A stretch of 64,000 bases of DNA from Aureimonas flava (GCF_003583935.1 NZ_QYRN01000001.1:558001-622000), one strand, 5' to 3'; counted from the first letter of the stretch, positions 19,973-33,093 are shown. The notes: generated by a model not told the origin, from the sequence alone. Translations and numbers: made by a program.

Positions 19973-20035
19973 GCACGGCTCGCGCCGATACCGAATTCCG
20001 GGTGCTCCCCGGCTCTTGAACGACAAGACGACTGC

Positions 20036-21730
20036 ATGCCTCCGCATGCCAGAAACGAAAGAACGACCACTTTGAACGAGCTTGTATTCGTGCCGCTCGG
20101 CGGCATCGGCGAAATCGGAATGAACTTCGGCCTCTACGGCTTCGGCCCGCCGGGCCAGCGGGAATGGATCGCGGTGGATTGCGGCGTGTCCTTCGCCGGC
20201 CCCGAGTTTCCGGGCATCGACCTCGTGATGCCCGACCTGTCCTTCATCGAGGCCCGCCTCGACCGGCTGAAGGCGATCATCATCACCCATGCCCACGAGG
20301 ACCACTACGGCGCCGTGCTGACGCTGTGGCCGCGCCTCAAGGCCCCCGTCTACGCGACGCCCTTCACGGCGGCGCTGCTCCAGGCCAAGCGCGAGAGCGA
20401 GCCGGGCGCGCCCAAGGTGCCGGTCCAGATCTTCCGCGCCGGCGACCGGTTCGACATCGGACCGTTCTCGATCGAGGCGATCAACGTCACCCACTCGATC
20501 CCCGAGCCCGTAGCGCTGGCGATCCGCACCTCGGCCGGCACGGTGGTCCACACCGGCGACTGGAAGATCGACGCGACGCCCGCCCTTGGCGCGCCGACCG
20601 ACGAGGCGCGCCTGCGCCAGATCGGCGACGAGGGGGTGCTGGCGCTCGTGTGCGACTCCACCAACGCCATGCGCGAGGGCGTCTCGCCCAGCGAGCAGGA
20701 CGTGACGCAGTCGCTGTCGCAGATCATCTGCGAGGCCAAGGGGCGGGTGGCCATCACCACCTTCTCCTCCAATGTCGGGCGCGTGCGCTCGATCGCCAAG
20801 GCGGCGGCCGATGCCGACCGCCAGGTCCTGCTTCTCGGGCGCTCCATGAAGCGCGTCGCCGACGTGGCGGAGGAACTCGGCTACCTCGAGGGTATCGCGC
20901 CGTTCGTCAGCGAGCAGGACTTCGGCTACCTGCCGGGCGACAAGGCGGTGATCGTGCTGACCGGAAGCCAGGGGGAGCCGCGCGCGGCGCTGTCCAAGCT
21001 GGCGCGCGACGAGCACCCGACGGTGGCCCTCTCGCGCGGCGATACGGTGATCTTCTCGTCGCGCTCGATTCCGGGCAACGAGAAGGCGATCCTCGACATC
21101 AAGAACGCGCTGATCGAGCGGGGCGTGCGGGTGATCGAGGATCACGACCAGCTCGTTCACGTGTCCGGCCATCCCCGGCGGAGCGAGCTGCGGCAGATGT
21201 ACGAGTGGGTGCGCCCCAAGATCGCGGTTCCCGCGCACGGCGAGGCGGCCCACCTGATGGCCCATGCAGGGCTCGCCCGCGAGCTCGGGGTGCCGGAGGT
21301 CGTCACCATCCGCAACGGCAAGATGGTGCGCCTCGCGCCCGGCGCCGCGAGCGTGATCGAGGAGGTGCCGTTCGGCCGCATCTACAAGGACGGGCATCTC
21401 GTCGGCACCGCCGAGCAGATGGGCATCGGCGAGCGCCGCCGCCTGTCCTTCGCCGGCCACGTCTCGGTGCTGGTGGAGCTCGACGAGAAGCTGGAGCTCG
21501 ACATCGACCCCGAGGTGGTGGCCATGGGCCTGCCCGAGAAGGACGACGAGGGCGAGGAGTTCGTGGACGTCCTGATGGAAGCGGCGGCAGGCGCGGTGGA
21601 GAGCATTCCGCGTGGCCGGCGCAAGGATCTCGAGCTCGTCCGCGAGGCCGTACGCCGCGCCGTTCGGGGCGAGGCCTACGACATCTGGGGCAAGAAGCCC
21701 GCCGTGACGGTGTTCGTCGTTCGCGGCTGA
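20036..21730 (+). CDS. rnj: Ribonuclease J
   Basis: 564 residues of a metallo-beta-lactamase/beta-CASP nuclease with 5'-to-3' exo- and endonuclease activity on RNA. The zinc motif THAHEDHYGAV has His85, His87, Asp89 and His90; TGSQGEPRAALSKLARDEHP and the HVSGHPRRSEL motif of the beta-CASP part follow, then a C-terminal dimerisation domain. The start is uncertain: ATG 20036, or TTG 20072, which would begin at NELVFVPLGG as in relatives. Together with RNase E and RNase R elsewhere in the window it covers the main mRNA decay enzymes. Confidence 0.95.
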   Translation: MPPHARNERTTTLNELVFVPLGGIGEIGMNFGLYGFGPPGQREWIAVDCGVSFAGPEFPGIDLVMPDLSFIEARLDRLKAIIITHAHEDHYGAVLTLWPRLKAPVYATPFTAALLQAKRESEPGAPKVPVQIFRAGDRFDIGPFSIEAINVTHSIPEPVALAIRTSAGTVVHTGDWKIDATPALGAPTDEARLRQIGDEGVLALVCDSTNAMREGVSPSEQDVTQSLSQIICEAKGRVAITTFSSNVGRVRSIAKAAADADRQVLLLGRSMKRVADVAEELGYLEGIAPFVSEQDFGYLPGDKAVIVLTGSQGEPRAALSKLARDEHPTVALSRGDTVIFSSRSIPGNEKAILDIKNALIERGVRVIEDHDQLVHVSGHPRRSELRQMYEWVRPKIAVPAHGEAAHLMAHAGLARELGVPEVVTIRNGKMVRLAPGAASVIEEVPFGRIYKDGHLVGTAEQMGIGERRRLSFAGHVSVLVELDEKLELDIDPEVVAMGLPEKDDEGEEFVDVLMEAAAGAVESIPRGRRKDLELVREAVRRAVRGEAYDIWGKKPAVTVFVVRG

Positions 21731-21823
21731 CCCGCCGCCTCGCTCGCGCCGCATGGCGGGTCCAGGAGTTCCGGCACGATGGCCGGGCTCCTGGCCCGCA
21801 CCCCGCAACCGGGAGGACCACGA

Positions 21824-22090
21824 ATGGGCATTCTCACCGCCGTGGCGATCTATTTCGTGATCTGGTGGACGGTTCTCTTCGTCGTCCTGCCGATCCGCAT
21901 GCGCTCGCAGGCGGACGAGGGCGAGATCGTGCTGGGCACCACGCACAGCGCACCCGCCCGCTTCAGCCTCGGCAAGGTCGCCCTCTACAACACGCTGGTG
22001 TCGACCGCCGTCTTCGCCGTGTTCTATCTCGTGACGGAGGTCTGGGGCATCGGTCCGGGCTCGTTCCCGCACATCGTTCCGGGCACCTGA
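21824..22090 (+). CDS. DUF1467 family membrane protein
   Basis: 88 residues with two transmembrane helices (about 4-22 and 54-72) and a polar middle; the N-terminal IYFVIWWTVLFVVLP and the GTTHSAPARF segment match DUF1467, a small membrane family common in alphaproteobacteria next to rnj or proS. Function is not known. The start at 21824 follows GGGAGGACC; an in-frame ATG at 21779 would add 15 atypical residues. A strong terminator follows within 25 bases. Confidence 0.88.
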   Translation: MGILTAVAIYFVIWWTVLFVVLPIRMRSQADEGEIVLGTTHSAPARFSLGKVALYNTLVSTAVFAVFYLVTEVWGIGPGSFPHIVPGT

Positions 22091-22107
22091 GCCGCCAAGC
22101 GATGCAC

Positions 22108-22143
22108 AAAAAAAATGCGAAGCTCGCGCTTCGCATTTTTAGG
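22108..22143. terminator. Strong intrinsic terminator after the nuo-birA-rnj block
   Basis: A perfect 12-bp stem, AAAAATGCGAAG (22111-22122) and CTTCGCATTTTT (22129-22140), encloses the 6-base loop CTCGCG. The A-run before and T-run after make it a terminator in both directions. It ends the transcript that carries DUF1467. Confidence 0.92.
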
Positions 22144-22487
22144 TGCTTGATCCGGGTTTCGCTCCGATGACACGACCGGGGCAGCGCATGGCGCGCCGGA
22201 AACCACGTCCTCCCATGACTGGACCGAGCGAGTCGCGCCGTTGAGGCGCTTGTCTTGACGGGACGTATCTAGGCCCGAAACCGTCCGGCTGTCGACTCGA
22301 ATCATGCGCTTTGTGACATTTTTTCGTCATGGTGCATGAATGTTGGGCAGCCGTTCGTCTGCATCAGCTTGCATCAAGCCTGCGTGCGCTCGGCGGCGGC
22401 CCGCCCGCTCGCTTCCCAACACCGGAACGAATGGTTAAGAGCTTCGGGACTCACGTCCACACGCCCGAACGCGAACGCAAGGTTCCC
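22141..22487 (+). other. proS upstream region
   Basis: About 350 bases with no gene I can support. A TTGACG hexamer at 22255-22260 and an AT-rich stretch near 22313-22330 could be promoter parts for proS, but I could not pair a -35 with a -10 at proper spacing. No tRNA, T-box-like or riboswitch fold was recognised. Confidence 0.4.
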
Positions 22488-23810
22488 ATGCGCCTGTCCC
22501 GCTACTTCCTGCCGATCCTGAAGGAGACCCCCAAGGAAGCCGAGATCGTGTCGCATCGCCTGATGTTGCGCGCCGGCATGATCCGCCAGCAGGCGGCTGG
22601 GCTCTATTCGTTCCTGCCGCTCGGCAAGCGCGTCCTCGACAAGGTGACGAAGATCATCCGCGAGGAGCAGGACCGCTCCGGCGCGATCGAGCTTCTGATG
22701 CCGACCATCCAGTCCGCCGACCTGTGGCGCGAGAGCGGCCGCTACGACGACTACGGCAAGGAGATGCTGCGGATCCAGGACCGGCACGAGCGCGACCTCC
22801 TGTTCGGCCCCACCAACGAGGAGATGGTCACCGACATCTTCCGGTCCTACGTGCGCTCCTACAAGGACCTGCCGCTGAACCTCTACCACATCCAGTGGAA
22901 GTTCCGCGACGAGGTGCGTCCGCGCTTCGGCGTGATGCGCTCGCGCGAGTTCCTGATGAAGGACGCCTATTCCTTCGACATCGACTACGAGGCGTCCAAG
23001 ACCGCCTACGACCGCATGTTCGTCGCCTATCTGCGGACCTTCGCCCGGATGGGCCTGAAGGCGATCCCGATGCGCGCCGACACCGGGCCGATCGGGGGCG
23101 AGCTGAGCCACGAGTTCATCATCCTCGCGTCAACGGGCGAGAGCGAGGTGTTCTGCCATCGAGACTACCTCGACATGAAGGTGCCGGGCGAGGGGGTCGA
23201 CTTCTCCGACGCCGGCGCCCTCGCCTCGATCGTGGAGACCTGGACGATGCCCTACGCCGCCACGGAGGAGATGCACGACGAGGCGGCCTGGAACGCCGTG
23301 CCGGACGCCGAGCGGCTCGCCGCGCGCGGCATCGAGGTCGGGCACATCTTCCATTTCGGCACCAAGTATTCCGAGCCGATGGGCGCGACCGTGACGGGGC
23401 CGGACGGCAAGGAAGTCCCCGTGCAGATGGGCTCCTACGGCATCGGCCCGAGCCGGCTCATCGCCGCGATCATCGAGGCGAGCCACGACGACAACGGCAT
23501 CATCTGGCCGAAGGGCGTCGCGCCGTTCGACGTCGGCCTCGTCAACATGAAGCCGGGCGACGCGGACTGCGACGCCGTGTGCGACCGCCTCTATGCCGAG
23601 CTTCAGGCGGTGGGCCATGACGTGCTCTACGACGACGAGGACACGCGTGCCGGCGCCAAGTTCGCCACCATGGACCTGATCGGCCTGCCGGTGCAGGTCA
23701 TCGTCGGCCCGCGCGGCGCCAAGGCCGGCGAGGTCGAGATCAAGGACCGCGCCACCGGCGCGCGCGAGACGCTGCCCGTCGGCGACCTCATGGCCCGACT
23801 GTCCGCGTGA
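22488..23810 (+). CDS. proS: Proline--tRNA ligase
   Basis: 440 residues, the short alphaproteobacterial ProS that lacks the editing insertion domain. Class II synthetase motifs: [14 protein letters not shown] (motif 1 region), [10 protein letters not shown]-type [32 protein letters not shown] (motif 2) and [14 protein letters not shown] (motif 3), then an anticodon-binding domain from about residue 345. The start at 22488 ([15 protein letters not shown]) is the family start; the frame is open further upstream without similarity. Its stop overlaps the lolC start. Confidence 0.98.
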   Translation: MRLSRYFLPILKETPKEAEIVSHRLMLRAGMIRQQAAGLYSFLPLGKRVLDKVTKIIREEQDRSGAIELLMPTIQSADLWRESGRYDDYGKEMLRIQDRHERDLLFGPTNEEMVTDIFRSYVRSYKDLPLNLYHIQWKFRDEVRPRFGVMRSREFLMKDAYSFDIDYEASKTAYDRMFVAYLRTFARMGLKAIPMRADTGPIGGELSHEFIILASTGESEVFCHRDYLDMKVPGEGVDFSDAGALASIVETWTMPYAATEEMHDEAAWNAVPDAERLAARGIEVGHIFHFGTKYSEPMGATVTGPDGKEVPVQMGSYGIGPSRLIAAIIEASHDDNGIIWPKGVAPFDVGLVNMKPGDADCDAVCDRLYAELQAVGHDVLYDDEDTRAGAKFATMDLIGLPVQVIVGPRGAKAGEVEIKDRATGARETLPVGDLMARLSA

Positions 23811-25117
23811 CCGGGACGGAGACCCTGGAAGCGGCCGTCCACGGCGCGGAAGGGGCGGGCGGCACCCGCCCGTTCTCGCGCTTCGAGTGGATGATCGCGG
23901 GGCGATACCTGCGCTCGCGCCGCCGCGACGCCGGCGTCTCCGTGATCGCCGGCTTCTCCTTCGTCGGCATCATGCTGGGCGTCGCCGCGCTGATCATCGT
24001 CATGTCGGTGATGAACGGCTTCCGCGGCGAGCTGCTGACGCGCATCCTCGGCGTCAACGGCCATGTCATCATGCAGCCGATGGACACGCCGCTGACCGAC
24101 TACGACGAGGTCGCGCGGCGCGTCGCCGGCGTGCCGGGCGTCGCCTACACGATGCCGCTGGTGCAGGGCCAGGTACTCGCCACGGGCAGCGGCTCCACCT
24201 CCACCGGCGCGCTGGTCAAGGGCGTTCGCGGGGCGGATCTGCAGAAGCTCACGCCGGTCTCCAGCAACATCCAGCTCGGCTCGATCGAGCATTTCGACAC
24301 CGGGCAGGGGGTCGCCATCGGCTCGCGTCTGGCGCAGTCGCTCGGGCTTGGGCTCGGCGATTCCATCACGCTCGTCTCGCCGGAAGGCGACGTGACGCCG
24401 CTCGGCGTGACGCCGCGAGTGAAGTCCTATCCGGTGGTGGCGATCTTCGAGATCGGCCTGTCCGAATACGACGCGTCCTACGTCTACATGCCCCTCACGG
24501 AAGCCCAGCTTTTCTTCAACTCGGAGGACAAGGCGCAGTCGATCGAGATCTTCCTCGACGATCCCGATCGCGTCGCGTCCCTCCAGGCGGCGATCGAGCA
24601 GGCGGCCGGGCGTCCGAACTACACCGTCACCTGGCAGCGCATGAACGAGAGCTTTTTCTCGGCGCTCGAGGTGGAGCGCAACGTGATGTTCATCATCCTC
24701 ACGCTGATCGTGCTGGTGGCCGCGCTGAACATCATCTCCGGCCTGTTCATGCTGGTGAAGGACAAGGGCCGCGACATCGCGATCATGCGCACCATGGGCG
24801 CGACGCGCGGATCGATCATGCGCGTCTTCCTGATCACCGGGGCCTCGATCGGCGTCGCGGGCACGCTGGCGGGCTTCGTGCTCGGCACGCTGTTCTGCCT
24901 CAACATCGAGAACCTGCGCCAGTTCTTCTCCTGGGTGTCGGGCACGACGCTGTTCAACCCCGAGTTCTACTTTCTGTCTCGCCTGCCGGCGGAGATCGAT
25001 CCGGGCGAGGTCGTCACCGTGGTGGCGATGGCGATCGGACTGTCGTTCCTGGCGACGATCTTCCCGTCCTGGCAGGCCTCGAAGCTCGATCCCGTCGAGG
25101 CGCTACGCTACGAATGA
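23807..25117 (+). CDS. lolC: Lipoprotein-releasing ABC transporter permease (LolC/E family)
   Basis: 436 residues with a short cytosolic N-terminus ([15 protein letters not shown]), a first helix at about 42-68, a large periplasmic MacB-like domain, and three C-terminal helices of the FtsX fold (near 288-312, 340-362, 400-422), the classic LolC/LolE layout. It releases outer-membrane lipoproteins from the inner membrane to LolA, using LolD as ATPase. Only one permease gene is present here, so it probably works as a homodimer. The start is GTG 23807, overlapping the proS stop as GTGA. Confidence 0.95.
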   Translation: MTGTETLEAAVHGAEGAGGTRPFSRFEWMIAGRYLRSRRRDAGVSVIAGFSFVGIMLGVAALIIVMSVMNGFRGELLTRILGVNGHVIMQPMDTPLTDYDEVARRVAGVPGVAYTMPLVQGQVLATGSGSTSTGALVKGVRGADLQKLTPVSSNIQLGSIEHFDTGQGVAIGSRLAQSLGLGLGDSITLVSPEGDVTPLGVTPRVKSYPVVAIFEIGLSEYDASYVYMPLTEAQLFFNSEDKAQSIEIFLDDPDRVASLQAAIEQAAGRPNYTVTWQRMNESFFSALEVERNVMFIILTLIVLVAALNIISGLFMLVKDKGRDIAIMRTMGATRGSIMRVFLITGASIGVAGTLAGFVLGTLFCLNIENLRQFFSWVSGTTLFNPEFYFLSRLPAEIDPGEVVTVVAMAIGLSFLATIFPSWQASKLDPVEALRYE

Positions 25118-25806
25118 GCACGAGTTCCTCCCTCCGCCTCGCCGCCGTCGAGCGGCACTACCTCCAGGGCGAGTCGCGCCTGACGATCCTCGACCAGGCC
25201 GACATGGAGATCGGCGCCGGCGAGATGGTGGCCCTGGTGGCTCCGTCCGGCGCGGGCAAGTCAACGCTCCTTCACATCGCCGGCCTCCTGGAGAAGCCGG
25301 ACGGGGGCGACGTGTTCGTCAACGGCACGTCCTGCGCCGGGCTGGACGACGCGGGGCGCACGCAGATGCGCCGCTCCTCCATCGGCTTCGTCTACCAGTT
25401 CCACCATCTCCTGCCCGAGTTCTCGGCGCTGGAGAACGTGATGCTGCCGCAGATGATCCGCGGCCTGCCGCGCAAGGTGGCGGGCGAGCGCGCGCGCATG
25501 CTCCTCGACTACATGCGCCTCGGCCAGCGCGTCTCCCACCGTCCGGCAGAGCTTTCCGGCGGGGAGCAGCAGCGCGTCGCCATCGCCCGCGCGGTCGCCA
25601 ACAACCCCTACGTCCTCCTGGCCGACGAGCCGACCGGCAATCTCGATCCGTCGACGTCGAGCTACGTGTTCGAGGCGATGACGGCCCTGGTGCGCCAGTC
25701 GGGCGTCGCCGCGCTGATCGCCACCCACAACCACGACCTCGCGCGCCGCATGGACCGCGCAGTGACGCTGGAGGGGGGCAAGATCGTGGACCACGTGCTG
25801 GGGTAG
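25114..25806 (+). CDS. lolD: Lipoprotein-releasing ABC transporter ATPase LolD
   Basis: 230 residues of an ABC ATPase. Walker [10 protein letters not shown] (about residue 43-51), Q-loop [10 protein letters not shown], signature [14 protein letters not shown], Walker [13 protein letters not shown] and the switch His in ATHNHD are all intact. The LLPEF after the Q-loop is typical of LolD. It energises the permease encoded just upstream, overlapping it by 4 bases (ATGA). Confidence 0.96.
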   Translation: MSTSSSLRLAAVERHYLQGESRLTILDQADMEIGAGEMVALVAPSGAGKSTLLHIAGLLEKPDGGDVFVNGTSCAGLDDAGRTQMRRSSIGFVYQFHHLLPEFSALENVMLPQMIRGLPRKVAGERARMLLDYMRLGQRVSHRPAELSGGEQQRVAIARAVANNPYVLLADEPTGNLDPSTSSYVFEAMTALVRQSGVAALIATHNHDLARRMDRAVTLEGGKIVDHVLG

Positions 25807-25876
25807 GGCGGATCTCGGCGCGATGCGGCCGTCCGCGAGGGGCCGGCGACCGCCCCTAGGCGGCCGCCGTCTCCCG

Positions 25877-26974
25877 TCAGGACCACGGCCGGACGTCGTG
25901 GCCGCCGAAGATGCGTTCGCGCGGCAGGTCGAAAACGAAGTAGGGGTTGAGCGTCGGCAGCGCCGTCGCCTCGTCCAGCCGCGTCCGTTGGTCGGCGGTC
26001 AGCGCGATGTCCAGCGAGGCGATGTTCTGGCTGATCTGCTCGGGGCGGCTCGCGCCGATCAGGATCGAGCCGACGCCCGGCCGGCGCGCGACCCAGGCCA
26101 GCGCCACCTCCGCCATCGAGCGTCCGGCCTCGCCCGCGACCTCGCGCAAGGTGTCGACGATCCGGAAGTTCCGTTCGGTGAACAGCATGCCGCCATAGGG
26201 GTTGTCGCCGTTCAGGCGGCCGTCGCCGCCGGCCTCGTCGGTTCCGCCGGCGCGGTTCGGCAGGCTTCCGGCAGGCCCTGCCTCGGCCAGCTTCTCGCGC
26301 CCGTACTTGCCGGTCAGCATGCCGAAGGCGAGCGGGCTCCATCCCACGAGGCCCATTCCCAGCGCACGCCCCATGGGAAGGACGTCGAGTTCGACACCCC
26401 GGTCGATCAGTGAATAGGCGTATTGCAGGCCGATCGGCTCGGGGAGACCGTGCGCGCGGGCGAGCGTCGCGACCTGGGCGGCGTACCAGGCCGGGGCGTT
26501 GGAGAAGCCGTAGTAGAGGATGTCGCCGCGCCGCACCGCATCGGTCAGCGCCCGCAGGACTTCCTCCGGAGGCGTCGTCCGGTCCCAGACATGCGTCCAG
26601 TAGACATCGATATGGTCGATGCCGAGCCGCCGCAGCGAGCCCTCCATGCCGTTGCGGATGTTGCGCGCCGAGTTGCCGCCCGCGAGCGGCGTGTCGTCCC
26701 GGCGCGGAAAGCCGGACTTCGTGGCGATCACCAACGCCTCGCGGACCCCGCGTTCCTTGACGAAGCGACCGAGCATCGTCTCGCTCATCCCGCCCGAATA
26801 GACGTCGGCCGTGTCCACGAAGTTTCCGCCGGTCTCGAGATAGGTGTCGAAGATCGCGAGGGCGCCCGCCTCGTCCACGCCCCATCGCCCCGCTCCGAAC
26901 GTCATCGTTCCGAGCGCGAGCGGGCTGACGAGAAGGCCGGAACGGCCGAGGGTCCGATAGGTCGCGTTGCTCAT
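25877..26974 (-). CDS. Aldo/keto reductase
   Basis: 365 residues of the AKR superfamily TIM barrel, NADPH-dependent reduction of carbonyls. The catalytic set is visible: Asp and Tyr in VDTADVYSGGMSE, Lys in VIATKSGFP, His in DVYWTHVWD; the cofactor end is IGASRPEQISQN. It resembles the YajO/AKR11-12-like group; the substrate is unknown. The start at 26974 (MSNATYRTLGRSGLLV) lies 97 bases from a divergent LysR gene, which is its probable regulator. The two start codons sit in the two arms of a 14-bp inverted repeat. Confidence 0.93.
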   Translation of the reverse strand: MSNATYRTLGRSGLLVSPLALGTMTFGAGRWGVDEAGALAIFDTYLETGGNFVDTADVYSGGMSETMLGRFVKERGVREALVIATKSGFPRRDDTPLAGGNSARNIRNGMEGSLRRLGIDHIDVYWTHVWDRTTPPEEVLRALTDAVRRGDILYYGFSNAPAWYAAQVATLARAHGLPEPIGLQYAYSLIDRGVELDVLPMGRALGMGLVGWSPLAFGMLTGKYGREKLAEAGPAGSLPNRAGGTDEAGGDGRLNGDNPYGGMLFTERNFRIVDTLREVAGEAGRSMAEVALAWVARRPGVGSILIGASRPEQISQNIASLDIALTADQRTRLDEATALPTLNPYFVFDLPRERIFGGHDVRPWS

Positions 26975-27075
26975 TGCTGCGTCTCCCTGCAAGATGCGGC
27001 AGAGATAGGAGCGCGCGGTGTCGCCGATTAGCGGGCGGAAGCCGCAAGGGTTCATGGGTCTGACGCAGCAATGAG
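26970..27075. promoter_or_regulatory. 14-bp inverted repeat spanning both divergent start codons
   Basis: CTCATTGCTGCGTC at 26970-26983 and GACGCAGCAATGAG at 27062-27075 are perfect reverse complements, separated by 78 bases. Each arm contains the start codon of one divergent gene (aldo/keto reductase and LysR). Possible roles are a regulator site pair that loops the DNA, or a shared translation signal; both are inference. Confidence 0.5.
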
Positions 27076-27976
27076 ACGTGGCGAGCTCGACGATCTGGCG
27101 GTGTTCGCGGCGGTCGCGCGATCCCGCAGCTTCACGCGCGCGGCAGCCGCGCTCGGCCTCTCGCCCTCGACGCTGAGCCATACGATACGCGGTCTGGAGG
27201 AGCGCCTCGGTCTTCGGCTCCTGGCGCGCACGACACGCAGCGTCGCTCCCACCGCCGCCGGCCGCCGGCTGCTCATGTCGCTGGAGCCGGCGCTCGCGGA
27301 GATCGACCAGGGGCTGTCGGCGCTGGCATACTGGCGCGACGCTCCTTCCGGCGCGCTGCGCCTCACCACCTACAGCCACGGGGCGCGCACGGTGCTCGCG
27401 CCGCGCCTGCCGCGCTTTCTCCTCGACCATCCCGACATCGCGGTGGAGGTGATCGTCGACGACCGGTTGGTGGATCTCGTGGCGGACGGGTTCGATGCCG
27501 GCATCCGCCTGGGGGAGACGCTGGAGGCCGACATGGTGGCGGTGCGCGTCGGCCCGGACCTGCGCACGGTGGTGGTGGGTACGCCGGACTACTTCGCAGC
27601 CCATCCCCATCCCGAGACGCCTGCCGACCTGAAGTCGCATCGCTGCATCAATTACCGCCTCGTCGGCGCGGGCAGGGTCCTGCCCTGGGAGTTCGAGCGC
27701 GCCGGGCAGGACATGAAGATCCAGCCCGGCGGACAGCTCGTGGTGAACGACGAGGGGCTGGCGGCAGCCGCCGTTCGGGCCGGCGCCGGGCTCGGCTACA
27801 TGATGGAGCACGATGTCGCCGCGGAGGTCGCGAGCGGCCAGCTCGTCCAGGTTCTGGGGGATTGGTGCGTGCCCTTTCCCGGCTGCCACCTCTACTACCC
27901 GCACCGACAGGTGTCGCCCGCGCTGCGGGCCCTGGTGGATGCGTTTCGCTGGAAGGGGGACGGCACGGCTTCATAG
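27071..27976 (+). CDS. LysR-family transcriptional regulator
   Basis: 301 residues. Helix-turn-helix at about residues 4-62 (LAVFAAVARSRSFTRAAAALGLSPSTLSHTIRGLEERLG, then LLARTTRSVAPTAAG), followed by an effector domain with GALRLTTYSHGARTVLAPRLP. The family usually autoregulates and controls the divergent gene, here the aldo/keto reductase. The effector is unknown. The ATG at 27071 lies within an inverted repeat shared with the neighbour's start. Confidence 0.93.
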   Translation: MRRGELDDLAVFAAVARSRSFTRAAAALGLSPSTLSHTIRGLEERLGLRLLARTTRSVAPTAAGRRLLMSLEPALAEIDQGLSALAYWRDAPSGALRLTTYSHGARTVLAPRLPRFLLDHPDIAVEVIVDDRLVDLVADGFDAGIRLGETLEADMVAVRVGPDLRTVVVGTPDYFAAHPHPETPADLKSHRCINYRLVGAGRVLPWEFERAGQDMKIQPGGQLVVNDEGLAAAAVRAGAGLGYMMEHDVAAEVASGQLVQVLGDWCVPFPGCHLYYPHRQVSPALRALVDAFRWKGDGTAS

Positions 27977-28373
27977 CCACGGCATGTCCGCGGCGCCGAC
28001 GCGAATGGAGCCTTCCTCGTCCGCGCCGCGCGTCATCCCCGTTCACTCCCCGCCCTACCGCCCTCGGCCTATGCTCCTCCCATCGCCGGCCCGTTCTGGA
28101 TGGGCGCGAATGATCACCGGGATCGTTCGGAAGGGCCGGCGAGCGGTGTCCGCGATGCGCGCCCTGCCGGAGGGCGCGTGGCCCGGACGGTTCCTGGCAT
28201 GGGGGGTTGGCTGTCCAAAACGAGGCGGCTCCTCTGAAAACTCGGCGCTGGAGACAGCCCACGTCCATCCGGTGAGAGCGGATGGGCCGATCGGGCCGAG
28301 GCGCCCTCCGTAACCCCCGTCGAAGGCGCATGGGCCGGCCTGGCACGCCGGTCCGGAACTGGACAACACCGCG
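27977..28373 (+). other. Gene-free stretch after the LysR gene
   Basis: No ORF with family similarity was found. A hairpin CGCGCCCT (28158-28165) / AGGGCGCG (28171-28178) is present and could weakly end the LysR transcript, though no T-run follows. The region is GC-rich and irregular in codon pattern in all frames. Confidence 0.4.
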
Positions 28374-28433
28374 CGGGACGCCGGAGGCGGACCACAACAC
28401 AACAACCAACGGAGGTTCGCCTCCGGCGTCCCG
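28374..28433. repeat. Perfect 16-bp inverted repeat with a CA-rich loop
   Basis: CGGGACGCCGGAGGCG at 28374-28389 and CGCCTCCGGCGTCCCG at 28418-28433 pair without mismatch. The 28-base loop is rich in C and A and ends in GGAGGTT. Such a stem is very stable in RNA. It may be a terminator without U-run, a small RNA hairpin, or a dispersed palindromic repeat of this genome. Confidence 0.6.
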
Positions 28434-28559
28434 TCGCCCACTCCCGGGCGGAACCGCGAGCGACGAGATCCCAACACCCCGGCCGCCGAGAGCGGTGCGG
28501 GCGCTTCCGTGCATCCGCACGAGGCTTCATGTTTCGTTCACCATCCGGTCCGCGACCCC

Positions 28560-28594
28560 TTGACGTTCCGTGCTCGATGGAACAAAAAAGGAAC
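28560..28594 (+). promoter_or_regulatory. LexA (SOS) box with upstream -35-like element
   Basis: GAAC-AAAAAAG-GAAC at 28580-28594 is, on the other strand, GTTC-N7-GTTC, the direct-repeat LexA site known from alphaproteobacteria. A TTGACG hexamer at 28560-28565 would place a -10 near 28583, inside the box, so LexA would block this promoter. A third GAAC occurs at 28599-28602. The target is the small ORF at 28617 and possibly dnaE. Confidence 0.65.
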
Positions 28595-28616
28595 ATAGGA
28601 ACGAAAGGGGAACGAC

Positions 28617-28700
28617 ATGCTGATCCTGAAGGAACTCGCTTCGCTGACCGCTCTCTCGCTCTTCTTCGCGAGCTTCGCGCTGGTCGTCCACTTTCTCTGA
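28617..28700 (+). CDS. 27-residue putative SOS-regulated membrane peptide
   Basis: A 27-codon ORF starting at ATG 28617 with GAAAGGGG six bases upstream, a strong ribosome site. The peptide begins MLILKELASL and ends ALVVHFL; apart from one Lys, one Glu and one His it is hydrophobic and would span the membrane once. It lies 22 bases after the LexA box at 28580-28594. Caulobacter SidA, a 29-residue SOS-induced inner-membrane division inhibitor, has the same size and layout, but I cannot claim sequence similarity. It may instead be a leader peptide of dnaE, whose ATG is 108 bases downstream. Confidence 0.6.
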   Translation: MLILKELASLTALSLFFASFALVVHFL

Positions 28701-28808
28701 CCACGATGGTTGTCCGGACGACCCTGGCGGGCGTCCCGGCGGCCTCTTATCTGGGGATGGGCCCTCGGGGGCGGGCCCGTCCTGAAATCCCAGGCTGGAC
28801 TCCGCCCC

Positions 28809-32408
<3,600 letters not shown>

Positions 32409-32430
32409 GCCGTCCGCGGTGGGCGGCCTC

Positions 32431-33093
32431 TCAGCCGCCCGCCACGATCTGCAGAAGCGCGGCCTCCGCGCCCGGCCAGCCCTCCGCGCGCACCGTGCCC
32501 GCCGGCATCGGCGGAAGGTGACGACGGAACTCGGCGTTGGCCATCAGATGGACGAGATGGACGTCCGGCACGCTGCGCCGGACGGTTTCGAGGTTGGGGG
32601 GCAGATCGTCCACGAAGGCGATCGGGCCGCGCCAGCGGGCGGCGAGTTCCGCGACCACGCCGCCCTTGGAGCGCTCGGTCGCGATCATCGGATCCGGCAG
32701 GCCCGCCGCGTCCAGGAGCCGCCGCCGCTGGTCGAAGAAGCTCGGCGTCATGGCGGTCAGGAACACGATGTCGGCGTCCCGCCGGAGTCGGTCCAGCGCC
32801 TCGCGCGCGCCCTCCACCGGCCGCTGGCGCCGCTCCTGCTCGGCGTAGAGCTGGTCGGTGACCCCGTCGAGCTGGTGACCGGTCAGGGCGGTGCCGGTGG
32901 CGACAGAGCGCACGTTGCCGGTGAGGCGGAAGCTGTCGAAGTGAAGCCGCGCGCCGTATTCGGCCAGGAGGTCGCAGAACGGAGCGATGAAGTGGAGGAT
33001 GACCTCGTCGACGTCCAGCACCAGAAGGGCGTCGTGGCGCTGCGGCAGGTCGGTGATCCGCGGCCCGCGCGTCGTGTCGCGTCGACCGCTCAC
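32431..33093 (-). CDS. HAD-like hydrolase family protein
   Basis: 220 residues. The HAD motif I is VLDVDEVILHF with Asp27 and Asp29; motif II is VFLTAMTPSF; motif IV is IAFVDDLPPNLETV, and the C-terminus carries a cap-less Rossmann-like core. The usual DxDGT has Glu-Val in place of Gly-Thr, as in several HAD subfamilies. Substrate is unknown. It is translated after the DUF3572 gene with a 4-base overlap (33090-33093) and converges on dnaE. Confidence 0.75.
   Translation of the reverse strand: MSGRRDTTRGPRITDLPQRHDALLVLDVDEVILHFIAPFCDLLAEYGARLHFDSFRLTGNVRSVATGTALTGHQLDGVTDQLYAEQERRQRPVEGAREALDRLRRDADIVFLTAMTPSFFDQRRRLLDAAGLPDPMIATERSKGGVVAELAARWRGPIAFVDDLPPNLETVRRSVPDVHLVHLMANAEFRRHLPPMPAGTVRAEGWPGAEAALLQIVAGG

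Noticed and set aside
22141-22487. Search for a T-box or other leader RNA before proS
   Set aside because: No T-box consensus or specifier stem; such elements are not usual in alphaproteobacterial proS.
28055-28704. Overlapping minus-strand frames of 140 to 290 codons in the region before dnaE
   Set aside because: Arg/Pro/Ser-rich, no motif, and they would run through the perfect hairpin and the LexA box.
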